DNA of 64,000 nt from Rhodoferax sp. BLA1 (GCF_013416775.1 NZ_SZVI01000013.1:372001-436000); one strand, 5' to 3'. Positions 19,006-28,056 are shown, counted from the stretch's first letter. The notes: a model not told the origin generated them from the sequence alone. Made by a program: numbers and translations.

Positions 19006-20103
19006 TCAGGCCTGCGCCAGCGCCCAGACCACATGCTCACGCACCAGTTCACTGGGATGTGCCCGTCGGCTGTGCAAGGCCGCCATCAACACCTGCCGCT
19101 GGTCCTCGGACGAGGCCACCCGCAAGGCGTTGCCCAGGGCCACCGCCAGATTGCGCAGCCAGCGTTCATGGCCAATGCGCCGGATCGGGCTGCCCTCGGT
19201 ATGGCGCAAAAACGCGTCTTCAGTCCAGGCAAACAGCGTCACCAGCGGCTGGTCCACCAGCTGCGGTCGGGCGTCAAAGTCGGGCAGTGGGCTGGTCTGA
19301 GCGAACTTGTTCCAGGGGCAGACCAGTTGGCAGTCGTCACAGCCATAGATGCGGTTGCCCATCGGCACACGCAGTGCCTCAGGGATCGGCCCGGCGTGTT
19401 CGATGCTCAGGTAGGACAGGCAACGGCGGGCATCGAGCCGGTACGGCGCGACGATGGCCTGGGTCGGGCACACGTCCAGGCAAGCGCTGCAGCTGCCGCA
19501 GTGGCTGCTGACCGGGTCGCTTGGCGGCAAGGCCATATCGACAAAGATCTCACCCAGGAAAGACATCGAACCAGCCTCGCGGTTCAGCACCAGCGTGTGT
19601 TTGCCACGCCAGCCCAGACCGCTGCGGCTGGCCAGTTCCACCTCCAGCACCGGTGCCGAGTCGGTGAAGACGCGGTAACCCAGCGGGCCAAACTCCAGCA
19701 CCATCTGCTCACACAACTTTTGCAGGCGTTGGCGTATCACCTTGTGGTAATCCCGGCCCCGGGCGTAGAGCGACACAATGCCGTCTGTTGGCTGATTCGA
19801 GCGGTCCAGCTCCGCCCTCTGCCAGCTAGCGGGTGTGTTGATGGGCAAGTAGTCCATGCGCGCGGTGATCACACTCAGGGTGCCGGGCACCAGTTCGGCC
19901 GGGCGCGCACGCTTGAATCCGTGTGCCGCCATATAGGCCATCTGGCCGTGCCAGCCCGCCTCCAGCCAAGCCGATAATCCGGGCTCTGCCGAGGACAAAT
20001 CGACCCCGGTCACACCAATTTGGGAAAATCCCAGCGCACGTGCCCAGCCCCGGATCTTGGAGACCCAGTCATCGCCCTTGTTATGTGTTCTGAAACTGTT
20101 CAC
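19006..20103 (-). CDS. queG: Epoxyqueuosine reductase
   Basis: QueG reduces epoxyqueuosine to queuosine in tRNA wobble position 34, using cobalamin and two [4Fe-4S] clusters; it is cytosolic. The 365 residues show two cluster motifs, CGSCSACLDVCPTQAI and GCDDCQLVCPWN, separated by RCLSYLSIEH, plus SFLGEIFVDM. The GTG at 20103 is the best start; the next in-frame candidates fall inside the conserved start region. It therefore overlaps divergently transcribed tsaE by about 20 bp at the 5' ends. Confidence 0.93.
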   Translation of the reverse strand: MNSFRTHNKGDDWVSKIRGWARALGFSQIGVTGVDLSSAEPGLSAWLEAGWHGQMAYMAAHGFKRARPAELVPGTLSVITARMDYLPINTPASWQRAELDRSNQPTDGIVSLYARGRDYHKVIRQRLQKLCEQMVLEFGPLGYRVFTDSAPVLEVELASRSGLGWRGKHTLVLNREAGSMSFLGEIFVDMALPPSDPVSSHCGSCSACLDVCPTQAIVAPYRLDARRCLSYLSIEHAGPIPEALRVPMGNRIYGCDDCQLVCPWNKFAQTSPLPDFDARPQLVDQPLVTLFAWTEDAFLRHTEGSPIRRIGHERWLRNLAVALGNALRVASSEDQRQVLMAALHSRRAHPSELVREHVVWALAQA

Positions 20104-20598
20104 CTGCCGATTGTAAAAACCCTGGTCTGGCCGGATGAAGCCGCCACACAAGCGTTTGCCCAGGCGCTGGTCAGCCAGCCCGCGCTGCGCCAAGCCTTCA
20201 TCGAATTACGCGGTGACCTGGGCGCGGGCAAAACCACGCTGGTGCGCCACTTGCTGCGTGCGCTGGGCGTGTTAGGCCGCATCAAAAGCCCGACTTACGC
20301 TGTAGTGGAGGCTTATGAACTGCCCGAGCTGGCGGTGTGGCACTTTGACTTTTACCGCTTCAATGACCCGCAGGAATGGGAAGACGCCGGTTTTCGCGAC
20401 ATTTTTGCCAGCCCGGGCCTGAAGCTGGCCGAGTGGCCGGACAAGGTGGCAGGCCAGCTGCCACAAGCCGATCTGGTGCTGCAGTTGGTGGCCCTGGAAG
20501 ACAGCTCACGCCAGGTTACAGCCACCGCACACACCGCCATCGGACTGGACCTGCTATCCACTTTTGATAGCAATAACCCCAATAAAAATAAGGGCTAG
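20083..20598 (+). CDS. tsaE: tRNA threonylcarbamoyladenosine biosynthesis ATPase TsaE
   Basis: TsaE is the ATPase partner of TsaB/TsaD in making t6A37 on tRNAs. The 171 residues show Walker A GDLGAGKTTLVRHLL, switch SPTYAVVEAY, HFDFYRF, and the Glu/Trp motif LKLAEWPDK. The ATG at 20083 is used. The last 15 or so residues (from LLSTFDSNN to the TAG) are encoded by a copy of the hairpin repeat, so the native C-terminus seems to have been extended or replaced. It is divergent from queG and 62 bp upstream of the amidase gene. Confidence 0.93.
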   Translation: MCSETVHLPIVKTLVWPDEAATQAFAQALVSQPALRQAFIELRGDLGAGKTTLVRHLLRALGVLGRIKSPTYAVVEAYELPELAVWHFDFYRFNDPQEWEDAGFRDIFASPGLKLAEWPDKVAGQLPQADLVLQLVALEDSSRQVTATAHTAIGLDLLSTFDSNNPNKNKG

Positions 20599-20613
20599 AT
20601 GGCTATTTTTCTT
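20552..20613 (+). repeat. Hairpin repeat copy 4, spanning the tsaE stop codon
   Basis: TTTTGATAGC, a weaker CCCC/AGGG stem and GGGCTAGATGGCTATTTTT. The TAG of the element's GGGCTAG is the tsaE stop codon. Confidence 0.7.
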
Positions 20614-20660
20614 GAAACTGTGGTAACAATGGGCATGCCCACTCCGCATGGAACCCCGCA

Positions 20661-22079
20661 GTGAAACGCCGTGACTTTGTTCAAAGTGGCGCGCTGGTGT
20701 TGTTGCTGGGCGTGCAACAGCTGGCCCGTGGCGCCACCATTCTGGCGGTGCGGGTGTGGCCCGCGCCCGAGTACTCACGGGTCACCATCGAGTCCGACGC
20801 GCTGCTGACTTTCACCCAGAACTTCATCCCCAACCCGCCGCGTCTGGCGGTGGATGTGCGCGGCATCGACCTGAACCCCGCACTCAAGGAACTGGTGGCC
20901 AAGGTGGGCCCGACCGACCCGACCATCAACGGCATCCGCGTGGGCCAGTTTGGCCCGGGTGTGGTGCGCCTGGTGGTGGACCTGAAACAGCCGGTGGCGC
21001 CCCAGGTGTTTAACCTGCCACCGGTGGCCGCCTACCGGCACCGGCTGGTGTTTGACCTCTACCCCACGGTGGTGGCAGACCCGCTGGAAGAGCTGATTGC
21101 CGAGCGCATGAAAGACGCCACCAGCGCATCACCGCAAACACCCCAAAGCAACACAGCCGCTGACCCTCTGGGTGAGCTGATGGCCCAAAAATCCAACCCC
21201 AGCGCCTCCACCCAACCGCCCAAATTCGGCAGCAACCAGACGCAAGGTGCTAGCACAAGCGTAGCTGGTAGCCCTTTATCCACGGGGTCTGGTGGCCAAA
21301 AAGGCTTATCAAACCAGGAAGGCCCTTTTATGTCGGTGCCACGTCCGCAGGTGACCGACCGGCTGATCATCATTGCGCTCGACCCTGGCCACGGCGGCGA
21401 AGACCCCGGCGCCATCGGCCCGGGTGGCACGCGTGAAAAAGACGTGGTGCTGCGCCTGGCGCACCGGCTGCGTGAACGCATCAACAACAGCACCGTCAAC
21501 GGCAACGCGATGCGCGCCTTCATGACGCGCGATTCCGACTTTTTTGTGCCGCTGGGCGTGCGGGTGGACAAGGCCCGGCGGGTCAAGGCCGACCTGTTCA
21601 TCAGCTTACACGCCGACGCGTTTTTCACCCCCAACCCGCAGGGCGCCAGCGTGTTTGCGCTGAGCCAGGGTGGTGCCTCCAGCACGGCGGCACGCTGGAT
21701 GGCGGCCAAGGAAAACCAGGCCGATGTGATTGGCGGGCTCAACGTCAAAGCCAGAGACGTTCAAGTCAAACGTGCGCTGCTGGACATGAGCACCACCGCC
21801 CAGATCAAGGACAGCCTGCAACTCGGCAGCGCCATGCTCGGTGAGATCAAACGGGTGGGCAAATTGCACAAACCCAAGGTGGAACAGGCCTCGTTTGCGG
21901 TGCTCAAAGCGCCCGACATCCCGAGTGTGCTTGTCGAGGCGGCCTTCATCAGCAACCCGGTCGAAGAGGCCAAACTCAACAGCGATGCCTACCAGGAGCA
22001 ACTGGCTGACGCGCTGATGAAAGGCATAACAGCTTATTTCGCCAGAAACCCGCCGCTGGCACGCAACCGCAGCCTGTGA
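20661..22079 (+). CDS. amiC: N-acetylmuramoyl-L-alanine amidase (AmiC type)
   Basis: This enzyme cleaves the septal glycan-peptide bond and helps daughter cells separate. The GTG start at 20661 gives MKRRDFVQSGALVLLLG, a twin-arginine signal, matching Tat export of AmiC. An AMIN domain (about residues 28-135, LAVRVWPAPEYSRVTIES) is followed by a Gln/Ser/Pro-rich linker and an Amidase_3 domain with zinc ligands in IALDPGHGGEDPG, then the Glu in GTREKDVVLRLA, ISLHADAF and LVEAAFISN. The linker contains a degenerate hairpin repeat translated as SVAGSPLSTGSGGQKG. It follows tsaE, a common order in proteobacteria. Confidence 0.93.
   Translation: MKRRDFVQSGALVLLLGVQQLARGATILAVRVWPAPEYSRVTIESDALLTFTQNFIPNPPRLAVDVRGIDLNPALKELVAKVGPTDPTINGIRVGQFGPGVVRLVVDLKQPVAPQVFNLPPVAAYRHRLVFDLYPTVVADPLEELIAERMKDATSASPQTPQSNTAADPLGELMAQKSNPSASTQPPKFGSNQTQGASTSVAGSPLSTGSGGQKGLSNQEGPFMSVPRPQVTDRLIIIALDPGHGGEDPGAIGPGGTREKDVVLRLAHRLRERINNSTVNGNAMRAFMTRDSDFFVPLGVRVDKARRVKADLFISLHADAFFTPNPQGASVFALSQGGASSTAARWMAAKENQADVIGGLNVKARDVQVKRALLDMSTTAQIKDSLQLGSAMLGEIKRVGKLHKPKVEQASFAVLKAPDIPSVLVEAAFISNPVEEAKLNSDAYQEQLADALMKGITAYFARNPPLARNRSL
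21249..21305 (+). repeat. Hairpin repeat copy 5, inside the amidase linker
   Basis: TAGCTGGTAGCCCTTTATCC, then a degraded right arm (ACGGGG) and TCTGGTGGCCAAAAAGG. It is in frame and falls in the interdomain linker. Confidence 0.7.
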
Positions 22080-22194
22080 GCCCCGGCCTGCGGCCAAGTG
22101 CCGTGCAGGGAAAACCCTGAAATTGGCAAAGCACAGCAAAATAGTCGCAGATCCGCCTTTTTCAACAGCATCTGCCTTGCCTATTTTCTGCACC

Positions 22195-22755
22195 ATGACC
22201 GATACCAGCCTGCGCTTTCACCATGCCGTTGTGGCAAAAACAGCCATCGGCCAGGACGAGATCAAAACACGCGCACGGGGCCTGTCGCCCATGCTGCGGC
22301 GCCTGCTGATTCTGGTGGACGGCAAACGCACGGGCCAGGAACTGGCCAGCTTTGTCAGTGGCCACGCTGTGGCTGACCTGCTGGACGAGCTGATCCAACA
22401 ACAATGTATTGAGCTGGTAACCCCCAGTTCTGAGCCAGGGGCCACTCCGGCGGCGCCAAGCGGCCCGGACAAACAGGCCACACATGAGGTGTTGGACGCG
22501 GCGCCGGCGGTCTTACCACCACCAGAGAGCCGCAGTGCGCTGGATCTGGCGATGGCGCGCAACTTCATGACCAACACCGTCAACACCATTTTTCAACCCA
22601 ACACCCGGCTCACCCTGCTCAAAGCCATCCAGGCCTGCCAAACCAGCGCCGAAGCACGCGCGGTCTACCCACGCTGGGCCGAGGCCATGGCCACCAGCAC
22701 CATTGGCGCCAAACGGCTGGCAGAGTTTCAGGACAAATTGTTCAAGGTGTTGTAG
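22195..22755 (+). CDS. Uncharacterised protein with N-terminal winged-helix-like segment
   Basis: This 186-residue protein is not one I can name. The N-terminal 75 residues (KTRARGLSPMLRRLLILVDGKRTGQELASFV, read in two parts around LILVDG) look like the small helical domain seen beside receiver or PilZ modules in betaproteobacteria. A Pro/Ala-rich linker follows, then a helical C-terminal domain (ARNFMTNTVNTIFQPNTRLTLL). There is no signal peptide or membrane segment. The ATG at 22195 is preferred to an upstream frame start at 22123. It lies between the amidase and the convergent P-loop kinase. Confidence 0.6.
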   Translation: MTDTSLRFHHAVVAKTAIGQDEIKTRARGLSPMLRRLLILVDGKRTGQELASFVSGHAVADLLDELIQQQCIELVTPSSEPGATPAAPSGPDKQATHEVLDAAPAVLPPPESRSALDLAMARNFMTNTVNTIFQPNTRLTLLKAIQACQTSAEARAVYPRWAEAMATSTIGAKRLAEFQDKLFKVL

Positions 22756-22760
22756 GGCGC

Positions 22761-23390
22761 TTAATCCCAGGGCACACACACATCCGCACGCGCCCTGCCC
22801 TGCGCAATACGCAGCGCATTGGGCGCGTCGGTGCTGGCGATCCAGTCGCGCGCCTGCTGCTCGCTGCGGCCAAACCGCATGTGGCGCGCCAGCAGGCGAC
22901 TCTCACGCAGGTCGTCGGACACATCCAGATACCAGGTCTCGTCCAGCACCTCACAGAGCTGGCACCACGGGTCATCGTCGAGCAGCAGGTAATTGCCTTC
23001 GGTGACGATCAGCTGGGTCTGCGGCAGCACCGCAATGGCACCAGCAATGGCCTCCTCAACCTCACGCCGGTACTCGGGGGCATACACCAGCTCGTCCGGG
23101 CGCTGGCTGTGGATGCGGCGTATCAGGTTGACATAACCCGCCGCGTCAAAGGTATCGGGCGCGCCTTTGCGGCTGCGGCGCCCCAGGCGATGTAACTCGC
23201 TATTGGCCAGATGAAAACCGTCCATCGGCACCACCTGCACGGCCTCCCCAAACTGGGTCTGGATGGCCTGGGCCAGGGTGGATTTGCCCGCCCCTGGGGC
23301 GGCGGCAATGCCCAGGATCTTGCGGCTGCCGCTGGCCAGCAAATGGCGGATGCGTTGCTGGACAAGGTCAGACAAAGGAATGGTTGACAT
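22761..23390 (-). CDS. P-loop nucleoside/sugar kinase family protein (YggC/uridine-kinase-like)
   Basis: This 209-residue kinase has Walker A GIAAAPGAGKSTLAQ, the substrate strand VVPMDGFHLAN, RKGAPDTFDAAGYV and IVTEGNYLLLDDDPW, the pattern of the uridine kinase/phosphoribulokinase superfamily. Such genes often sit beside fructose-type ABC transporters. Given the PfkB kinase and the transporter nearby, a carbohydrate substrate is plausible, but not shown. I chose the ATG at 23390 (MSTIPLSDL). A hairpin repeat lies just upstream. Confidence 0.82.
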   Translation of the reverse strand: MSTIPLSDLVQQRIRHLLASGSRKILGIAAAPGAGKSTLAQAIQTQFGEAVQVVPMDGFHLANSELHRLGRRSRKGAPDTFDAAGYVNLIRRIHSQRPDELVYAPEYRREVEEAIAGAIAVLPQTQLIVTEGNYLLLDDDPWCQLCEVLDETWYLDVSDDLRESRLLARHMRFGRSEQQARDWIASTDAPNALRIAQGRARADVCVPWD

Positions 23391-23414
23391 GGGGGAGTTA
23401 GCAAGCATGGTCAC

Positions 23415-23470
23415 TTTTCAAAATATATAGCTGGATGCCCTTGCTGTATAAGGGCCAGAGGTCAATTTTC
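23415..23470 (+). repeat. Hairpin repeat copy 6, intergenic
   Basis: TTTTCAAAATATATAGCTGGAT, stem GCCCTT (23437-23442) and AAGGGC (23450-23455), then CAGAGGTCAATTTT. This is one of the best-conserved copies and lies between the P-loop kinase and PfkB kinase genes. Confidence 0.87.
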
Positions 23471-23548
23471 TATCTGTTTTTACCAGGATTCCGGTGCGGG
23501 TTGAGAGCCTCGCCGCCCAGCGATGAGCGGGGGCTGTGCCACCACACC

Positions 23549-24559
23549 TCAGCCTGCAAAATCCAGCGCCACCGTCTCCAGCCGGTCCAGCACCTCGGAG
23601 CGTGTGGGTGGTACACAGCCACGCTGCATCACACACAGGCTGGCGCTGGCGATGGCACTGCACAACAGGTCCCGGGCCACCTCGGGCGAGACGGCGCCAG
23701 AGCCCCAGTCGGTTGGCAGGTGGTGCTGCAACAGGGTCACCACCCACCCCGCCAGAAAACAGTCCCCCGCACCCACGGTGTCGACCACACTGATGGGCTC
23801 CGACTCCCGGGCGGTGAACAGCTGGCCATGGCGGGTCAACAAGGCCGCGCCTTGGCTACCCAGCGTCAGGGCGATGACACTGGCACGGCAGGCCTGCAGC
23901 AGGTGGCGCGCCTGTGCCAAGGGGTTGTCGCCGGGCAGGGCCAGGCAGTTCAGGTCTTCATCGCTGGCCTTGATCACATCGGCAAACTGCAGGGCAGCGA
24001 GCACATGGCGGCGGTACAGCTCCAGGTTGGGCATGACCGAGGGGCGCAGGTTGGCGTCAATCACCACGGTGCGCCCGGCCTGGCGCTGGGCGGCCAGCCA
24101 GGGCAGGTAGGTCTCGGCATCGTCCGGTGACAGCGCCAGTGCACCGGTGCACACCAGCGCCAGGCTCTCGGCCTGGCTGCAGGCCTGGGTCAGGGTCACG
24201 GCATTGGTGGCGCGGTCCGCCACCCCCTCACGGTAAAACGCGTAGCTGGGGTGGCCGCTGGCATCGAGATTCACCACCGCCAACGAGGTGACCTGCTGCA
24301 CCGGTTTGGGCTGCGCCAGAACCACCCCGTCCTGGACCAGGGCAGCAGCCAGCTGGCGACCCAAGCGGTCTTTGGAGAGCGGGTTGAGGTACATCGTTGC
24401 CACGCCTTGGCGCGCCAACGCCCGCGACAGGTTGTACACCGCGCCCCCCAGACAAGGCTCAAAACGGCCATCGGCTGCCGCAATCAGGTCGATCAACGCC
24501 TCCCCGGCGGTGGCCACCTGGATCTGTGCATGTATTTGCTGCATGTTAGGGTTTTCCAT
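23549..24559 (-). CDS. PfkB-family carbohydrate kinase (fructokinase-like)
   Basis: This 336-residue ribokinase-fold enzyme has the N-terminal signature GGAVYNLSRALARQG, the second PfkB signature DTVGAGDCFLAGWVV with the catalytic Asp, and IDANLRPS in the middle. It would phosphorylate the sugar brought in by the divergently encoded ABC transporter. Fructose is the most likely substrate from the FrcBCA-like context; sequence alone does not fix it. The ATG at 24559 (MENPNMQQI) is chosen; the longer frame to 24622 runs into the shared promoter region. Confidence 0.88.
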   Translation of the reverse strand: MENPNMQQIHAQIQVATAGEALIDLIAAADGRFEPCLGGAVYNLSRALARQGVATMYLNPLSKDRLGRQLAAALVQDGVVLAQPKPVQQVTSLAVVNLDASGHPSYAFYREGVADRATNAVTLTQACSQAESLALVCTGALALSPDDAETYLPWLAAQRQAGRTVVIDANLRPSVMPNLELYRRHVLAALQFADVIKASDEDLNCLALPGDNPLAQARHLLQACRASVIALTLGSQGAALLTRHGQLFTARESEPISVVDTVGAGDCFLAGWVVTLLQHHLPTDWGSGAVSPEVARDLLCSAIASASLCVMQRGCVPPTRSEVLDRLETVALDFAG

Positions 24560-24706
24560 AACTAAAACAACTTGATTTAATAACTTTGACAGGACTATAT
24601 TCCAGCCACGCTGGTTCAACAAGCGTGCTTACCCGGGGACACATCCGGGGCCAACACAGTGAAGACATCCCAACCCGACCGCAAGGTCACTCTCTGAAGG
24701 AAGACC
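24560..24706. promoter_or_regulatory. Divergent promoter region between PfkB kinase and sugar ABC operon
   Basis: A 147-bp AT-richer stretch contains AACTTGATTTAATAACTTTG and TTGACAGGACTATATTCC, which look like overlapping divergent promoter elements. The ROK regulator encoded at the end of the operon is the likely ligand-responsive repressor here. An exact operator cannot be defined by eye. A Shine-Dalgarno GAAGGAAG precedes the binding-protein ATG. Confidence 0.5.
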
Positions 24707-25693
24707 ATGAAATTCTCCACCCCCCTGATCCTGAGCACCCTGACCCTGGCCGTGGGCAGCGCCTTTGCCGCCGACGCACCGGTGATCGGCCTGATCACCA
24801 AGACCGAGACTAACCCCTTCTTCGTCAAGATGAAAGAGGGTGCCAAGGCCGAGGCTGAGAAAGCCGGTGCCAAGCTGATGTCTGCCGCGGGCAAGATCGA
24901 CGGCGACACCGCTGGTCAGATCACCGCACTGGAAAACATGGCCTCGGCCGGTGCCAAGACCATCATGATCACCTCGGCCGGTGACGCGATCATCCCGACC
25001 GTGAAAAAAATCCAGGCCAAAGGCGTGCAGGTGATTGCGCTGGACAGCCCGTTTGACGGTGCTGACGCGTTATTTGCCACCGACAACTACAAAGCCGGGG
25101 TGCTGATTGGCCAATACGCCAAGGCCGCGATGGCGGGCAAACCGGTCAAGATCGCGATGCTCGACCTGTTCCCGGGCCACCCGGTAGGTGCACAGCGCCA
25201 CAACGGTTTCATGAGTGGTTTTGGCCTGAAGGCCAATGACGCCAAGTCCAATGAGCTCTCCACTGCGCCCGAGATTGTCTGCGCCAACGACACCAATGGT
25301 GACCGCGCCAAGGGCCAGACCGCGATGGAAAACTGCCTGCAGAAAGACCCTGGCATCAACGTCGTCTACACCATCAATGAACCTGCTGCGGCTGGCGCCT
25401 ACAACGCGCTGAAAAAAGCGGGTAAAGAAAAGGGTGTGCTGATCCTGTCGGTGGACGGCGGCTGCCAGGGCATCAAGGACACCGAAGCGGGCATCATCAC
25501 CGCCACCTCGCAGCAATACCCGCTCAAGATGGCTTCGATGGGTGTGGCCGCGGGTGTGGAATACGCCAAGACCGGCAAAAAGGCCACCGGTTATGTCGAC
25601 ACCGGTGTGACCCTGATCGCCAAGAACGCCATTGCGGGCGTGGACAGCAAAGACACCAAGGTCGGCCTGGACCTGTGCTGGGGTAAGAAGTAA
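24707..25693 (+). CDS. Sugar ABC transporter substrate-binding protein (FrcB-like)
   Basis: This 328-residue periplasmic protein has a Sec signal peptide (MKFSTPLILSTLTLAVGSAFA) and the peripla_BP_4 fold: GLITKTETNPFFVKMKEGA, IALDSPFDGADA, DLFPGHPVGAQRHNGFMSGF, YTINEPAAAGAYNAL, SVDGGCQGI. It resembles FrcB-type fructose-binding proteins more than RbsB. It is the first gene of the operon. A short CAGTTG/CAACTG hairpin right after its stop may protect its mRNA. Confidence 0.9.
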   Translation: MKFSTPLILSTLTLAVGSAFAADAPVIGLITKTETNPFFVKMKEGAKAEAEKAGAKLMSAAGKIDGDTAGQITALENMASAGAKTIMITSAGDAIIPTVKKIQAKGVQVIALDSPFDGADALFATDNYKAGVLIGQYAKAAMAGKPVKIAMLDLFPGHPVGAQRHNGFMSGFGLKANDAKSNELSTAPEIVCANDTNGDRAKGQTAMENCLQKDPGINVVYTINEPAAAGAYNALKKAGKEKGVLILSVDGGCQGIKDTEAGIITATSQQYPLKMASMGVAAGVEYAKTGKKATGYVDTGVTLIAKNAIAGVDSKDTKVGLDLCWGKK

Positions 25694-25827
25694 GCCAACA
25701 GTTGCAACAACTGAGATGTTCTGGCGGTCTCTGGCGTTTTGAATGCTGGGCTTGGCAGAACGTCCGGTCACTGTTCAGATGATTTTTGTGAACTGACTCA
25801 CCTTTTCCACCCGCTGAGGTCTTGCCC

Positions 25828-26784
25828 ATGAACCCATCCAAGTCCACCATTCCCTGGGGTGCCCTCGGGCCCTGGATCGCGCTGGCGATTACCTGCCTGT
25901 TTTTCACCTCTCAGTCCAGCCGCTTTTTGAGTGGTGAGAACCTCTCGCTGGTGCTGCAGCAGGTGATGGTGGTGGGGGTGATCGCCATTGGCCAGTCGCT
26001 GATCATTCTGACGGCGGGCATCGACCTGTCCTGTGGCATGGTGATGGCCCTGGGTGGGGTGGTCATGACCAAATTTGCCGTGGACTACGGCATGAACCCC
26101 TACCTGGCCATCGTCTGTGGCCTGCTGGTGACCACCTGCGCTGGCTTGCTCAACGGCCTGCTGGTGACACGCATGAAATTACCCCCGTTCATCGTGACGC
26201 TGGGCACCCTGAACATTGCCTTTGCCATCACCCAGATTTATTCCGAGGCGCAGACCATCACCAACCTGCCGCCAGCCATGACCTTTCTCGGCAACACCTT
26301 CAACATCGGTAGCACCGAAGTCAGCCTGGGCACGGTGACCATGCTGGTCTTGTACGGGCTGGCCTGGTTTGTGTTGCGCGAAACCGCGCCGGGCCGCCAC
26401 CTCTACGCGGTCGGCAACAACCCGGAGGCGGCACGCCTGACCGGCATCAGCGTAGACAAGGTGCTGGTGGTGGTGTATGCGCTGGCAGGTCTGTTTTACG
26501 GCATCGCCGCCCTGCTGTCGGTGGCGCGCACCGGCGTCGGTGACCCCAATGCGGGCACCACCGAAAACCTCGACGCGATCACCGCCGTGGTGCTGGGTGG
26601 CACCAGCCTGTTTGGTGGGCGCGGCATCATTCTGGGATCGCTGGTGGGTGCGGTGATTGTGGGTGTGTTTCGCAACGGCCTGACCCTGATGGGTGTGGCC
26701 TCGGTCTACCAAACGCTGATCACCGGTGTGCTGGTGATCTTGGCTGTCGCTGCTGACCAGATGTCCCGCAAAGGAGCTCGGTAA
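25828..26784 (+). CDS. Sugar ABC transporter permease (FrcC/RbsC type)
   Basis: This 318-residue inner-membrane protein of the BPD_transp_2 family has about ten hydrophobic segments, VGVIAIGQSLIILTAGIDLS, the permease signature TGISVDKVLVVVYALAG, and VVLGGTSLFGGRG. The ATG at 25828 follows GAGG; a TTG two codons earlier is possible. The stop overlaps the ATPase start (TAATG). Confidence 0.93.
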   Translation: MNPSKSTIPWGALGPWIALAITCLFFTSQSSRFLSGENLSLVLQQVMVVGVIAIGQSLIILTAGIDLSCGMVMALGGVVMTKFAVDYGMNPYLAIVCGLLVTTCAGLLNGLLVTRMKLPPFIVTLGTLNIAFAITQIYSEAQTITNLPPAMTFLGNTFNIGSTEVSLGTVTMLVLYGLAWFVLRETAPGRHLYAVGNNPEAARLTGISVDKVLVVVYALAGLFYGIAALLSVARTGVGDPNAGTTENLDAITAVVLGGTSLFGGRGIILGSLVGAVIVGVFRNGLTLMGVASVYQTLITGVLVILAVAADQMSRKGAR

Positions 26785-27581
26785 TGACCATCAACACATC
26801 ACAACCCCTGGTCATGCAGGCCAAGGGCATCACCAAACGCTTTGGTCAGGTGGTGGCGCTCGATGGTGTCGACTTCGAGTTGCGGGCCGGGGAAATTTTG
26901 GCGGTGATTGGTGACAACGGCGCTGGCAAGTCGTCACTGATCAAGGTGCTATCCGGTGCCAACACACCCGACGAAGGTGAGGTGCTGCTCGATGGCAAAC
27001 CGGTGCATTTCAAGTCACCGATTGATGCACGCCGGGCCGGGATCGAGACGGTCTACCAGGACCTGGCGGTGGCACCGGCCATGAGCATTGCTGAAAACCT
27101 GTTTCTGGGGCGCGAGATCCTCAAACCCGGCCTCATTGGCCAGTTGCTGCGTCTACTGGACAAGAAAGAAATGCTGAATCAGGCGATTGCGCGCATGAAC
27201 GACCTCAAGGTCGGCATCCGCTCGATGACGCAGGCGGTGGAAACGCTCTCGGGTGGCCAGCGCCAGTGTGTCGCCGTCGCCCGTGCGGCGGCATTTGCCC
27301 AGCATGTGGTGATCATGGACGAACCCACGGCCGCACTCGGTGTAAAAGAAGGCAACATGGTGCTGGAGCTGATCCGCCGGGTGCGCGACAAGGGCTTGCC
27401 GGTGATTTTGATCAGCCACAATATGCCCCATGTGTTTGAGGTGGCGGACCGTATCCATATCCAGCGCCTGGGAAAACGCGCCGCCGTGGTCAACCCCAAA
27501 ACCATCAGCATGAGTGACACGGTGGCGGTGATGACCGGTGCCAAAACGGTGGACGAGTTACCCGCCGAAGCACTTGCGTGA
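26784..27581 (+). CDS. Sugar ABC transporter ATP-binding protein (FrcA-like, single ATPase domain)
   Basis: This 265-residue protein has one ATPase domain: Walker A GDNGAGKSSLIKVL, signature LSGGQRQCVAVARA, Walker B VVIMDEPTAALGV, H-loop ISHNMPHV. One-domain ATPases of about 260 residues are typical of FrcA, whereas RbsA has two fused domains (compare the gene at 44343). It is coupled to the permease gene and followed 22 bp later by the mutarotase gene. Confidence 0.93.
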   Translation: MTINTSQPLVMQAKGITKRFGQVVALDGVDFELRAGEILAVIGDNGAGKSSLIKVLSGANTPDEGEVLLDGKPVHFKSPIDARRAGIETVYQDLAVAPAMSIAENLFLGREILKPGLIGQLLRLLDKKEMLNQAIARMNDLKVGIRSMTQAVETLSGGQRQCVAVARAAAFAQHVVIMDEPTAALGVKEGNMVLELIRRVRDKGLPVILISHNMPHVFEVADRIHIQRLGKRAAVVNPKTISMSDTVAVMTGAKTVDELPAEALA

Positions 27582-27603
27582 TCACACCCACAGAAAGACT
27601 TGC

Positions 27604-28056
27604 ATGCTAAAAGGAATCGACCCGCTGCTCACCCCTGAGCTGTTGAAAATCTTGATGGAAATGGGCCATGACGAGGCCCTGGTGTTGGCAGACGCCAACT
27701 TCAGCGCCACCAGCTTCGCGCCAGGCAAACCCATCATCCGCTTGCCGGGCAGCTCCATGCTGCAGGTGGTACGCGCCGTCACCGCACTTTTTCCCCTGGC
27801 GGCCGACGTGGACCATCCGGTGGGTTTTATGGGCGTCAGCGGCCAGCCCACAGAGTACCGCTCGGCGCTGCAGCGCGAGGTGATTGAGGTCATCAACCCC
27901 GAGCTGCTGCCCCACCAGAGTGTGGAACACATCGAGCGTTATGCCTTTTACGAGCGCACCCGCACGGCCCATGCGGTGGTGCTGACCGGTGAGCTGCAGC
28001 CTTTTGGCAACTTCATTTTGCGCAAAGGGGTGCTCGGCGAAGACCTGAGGCCATGA
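27604..28056 (+). CDS. RbsD/FucU family sugar mutarotase
   Basis: This 150-residue protein resembles FucU in its start (MLKGIDPLLTPELLKILMEMGHDEALVLADANF, read in parts around EMGHDE) and end (RYAFYERTRTAHAVVLTGELQPFGNFILRKG). FucU/RbsD proteins interconvert pyranose anomers or ring forms, feeding transport and kinase steps. The His in EMGHDE is the conserved catalytic-site residue. A FucU-type mutarotase in a fructose-type operon is unusual and makes the sugar identity uncertain. The ATG at 27604 is preferred over frames starting inside the ATPase gene; the stop overlaps the next ATG. Confidence 0.88.
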   Translation: MLKGIDPLLTPELLKILMEMGHDEALVLADANFSATSFAPGKPIIRLPGSSMLQVVRAVTALFPLAADVDHPVGFMGVSGQPTEYRSALQREVIEVINPELLPHQSVEHIERYAFYERTRTAHAVVLTGELQPFGNFILRKGVLGEDLRP

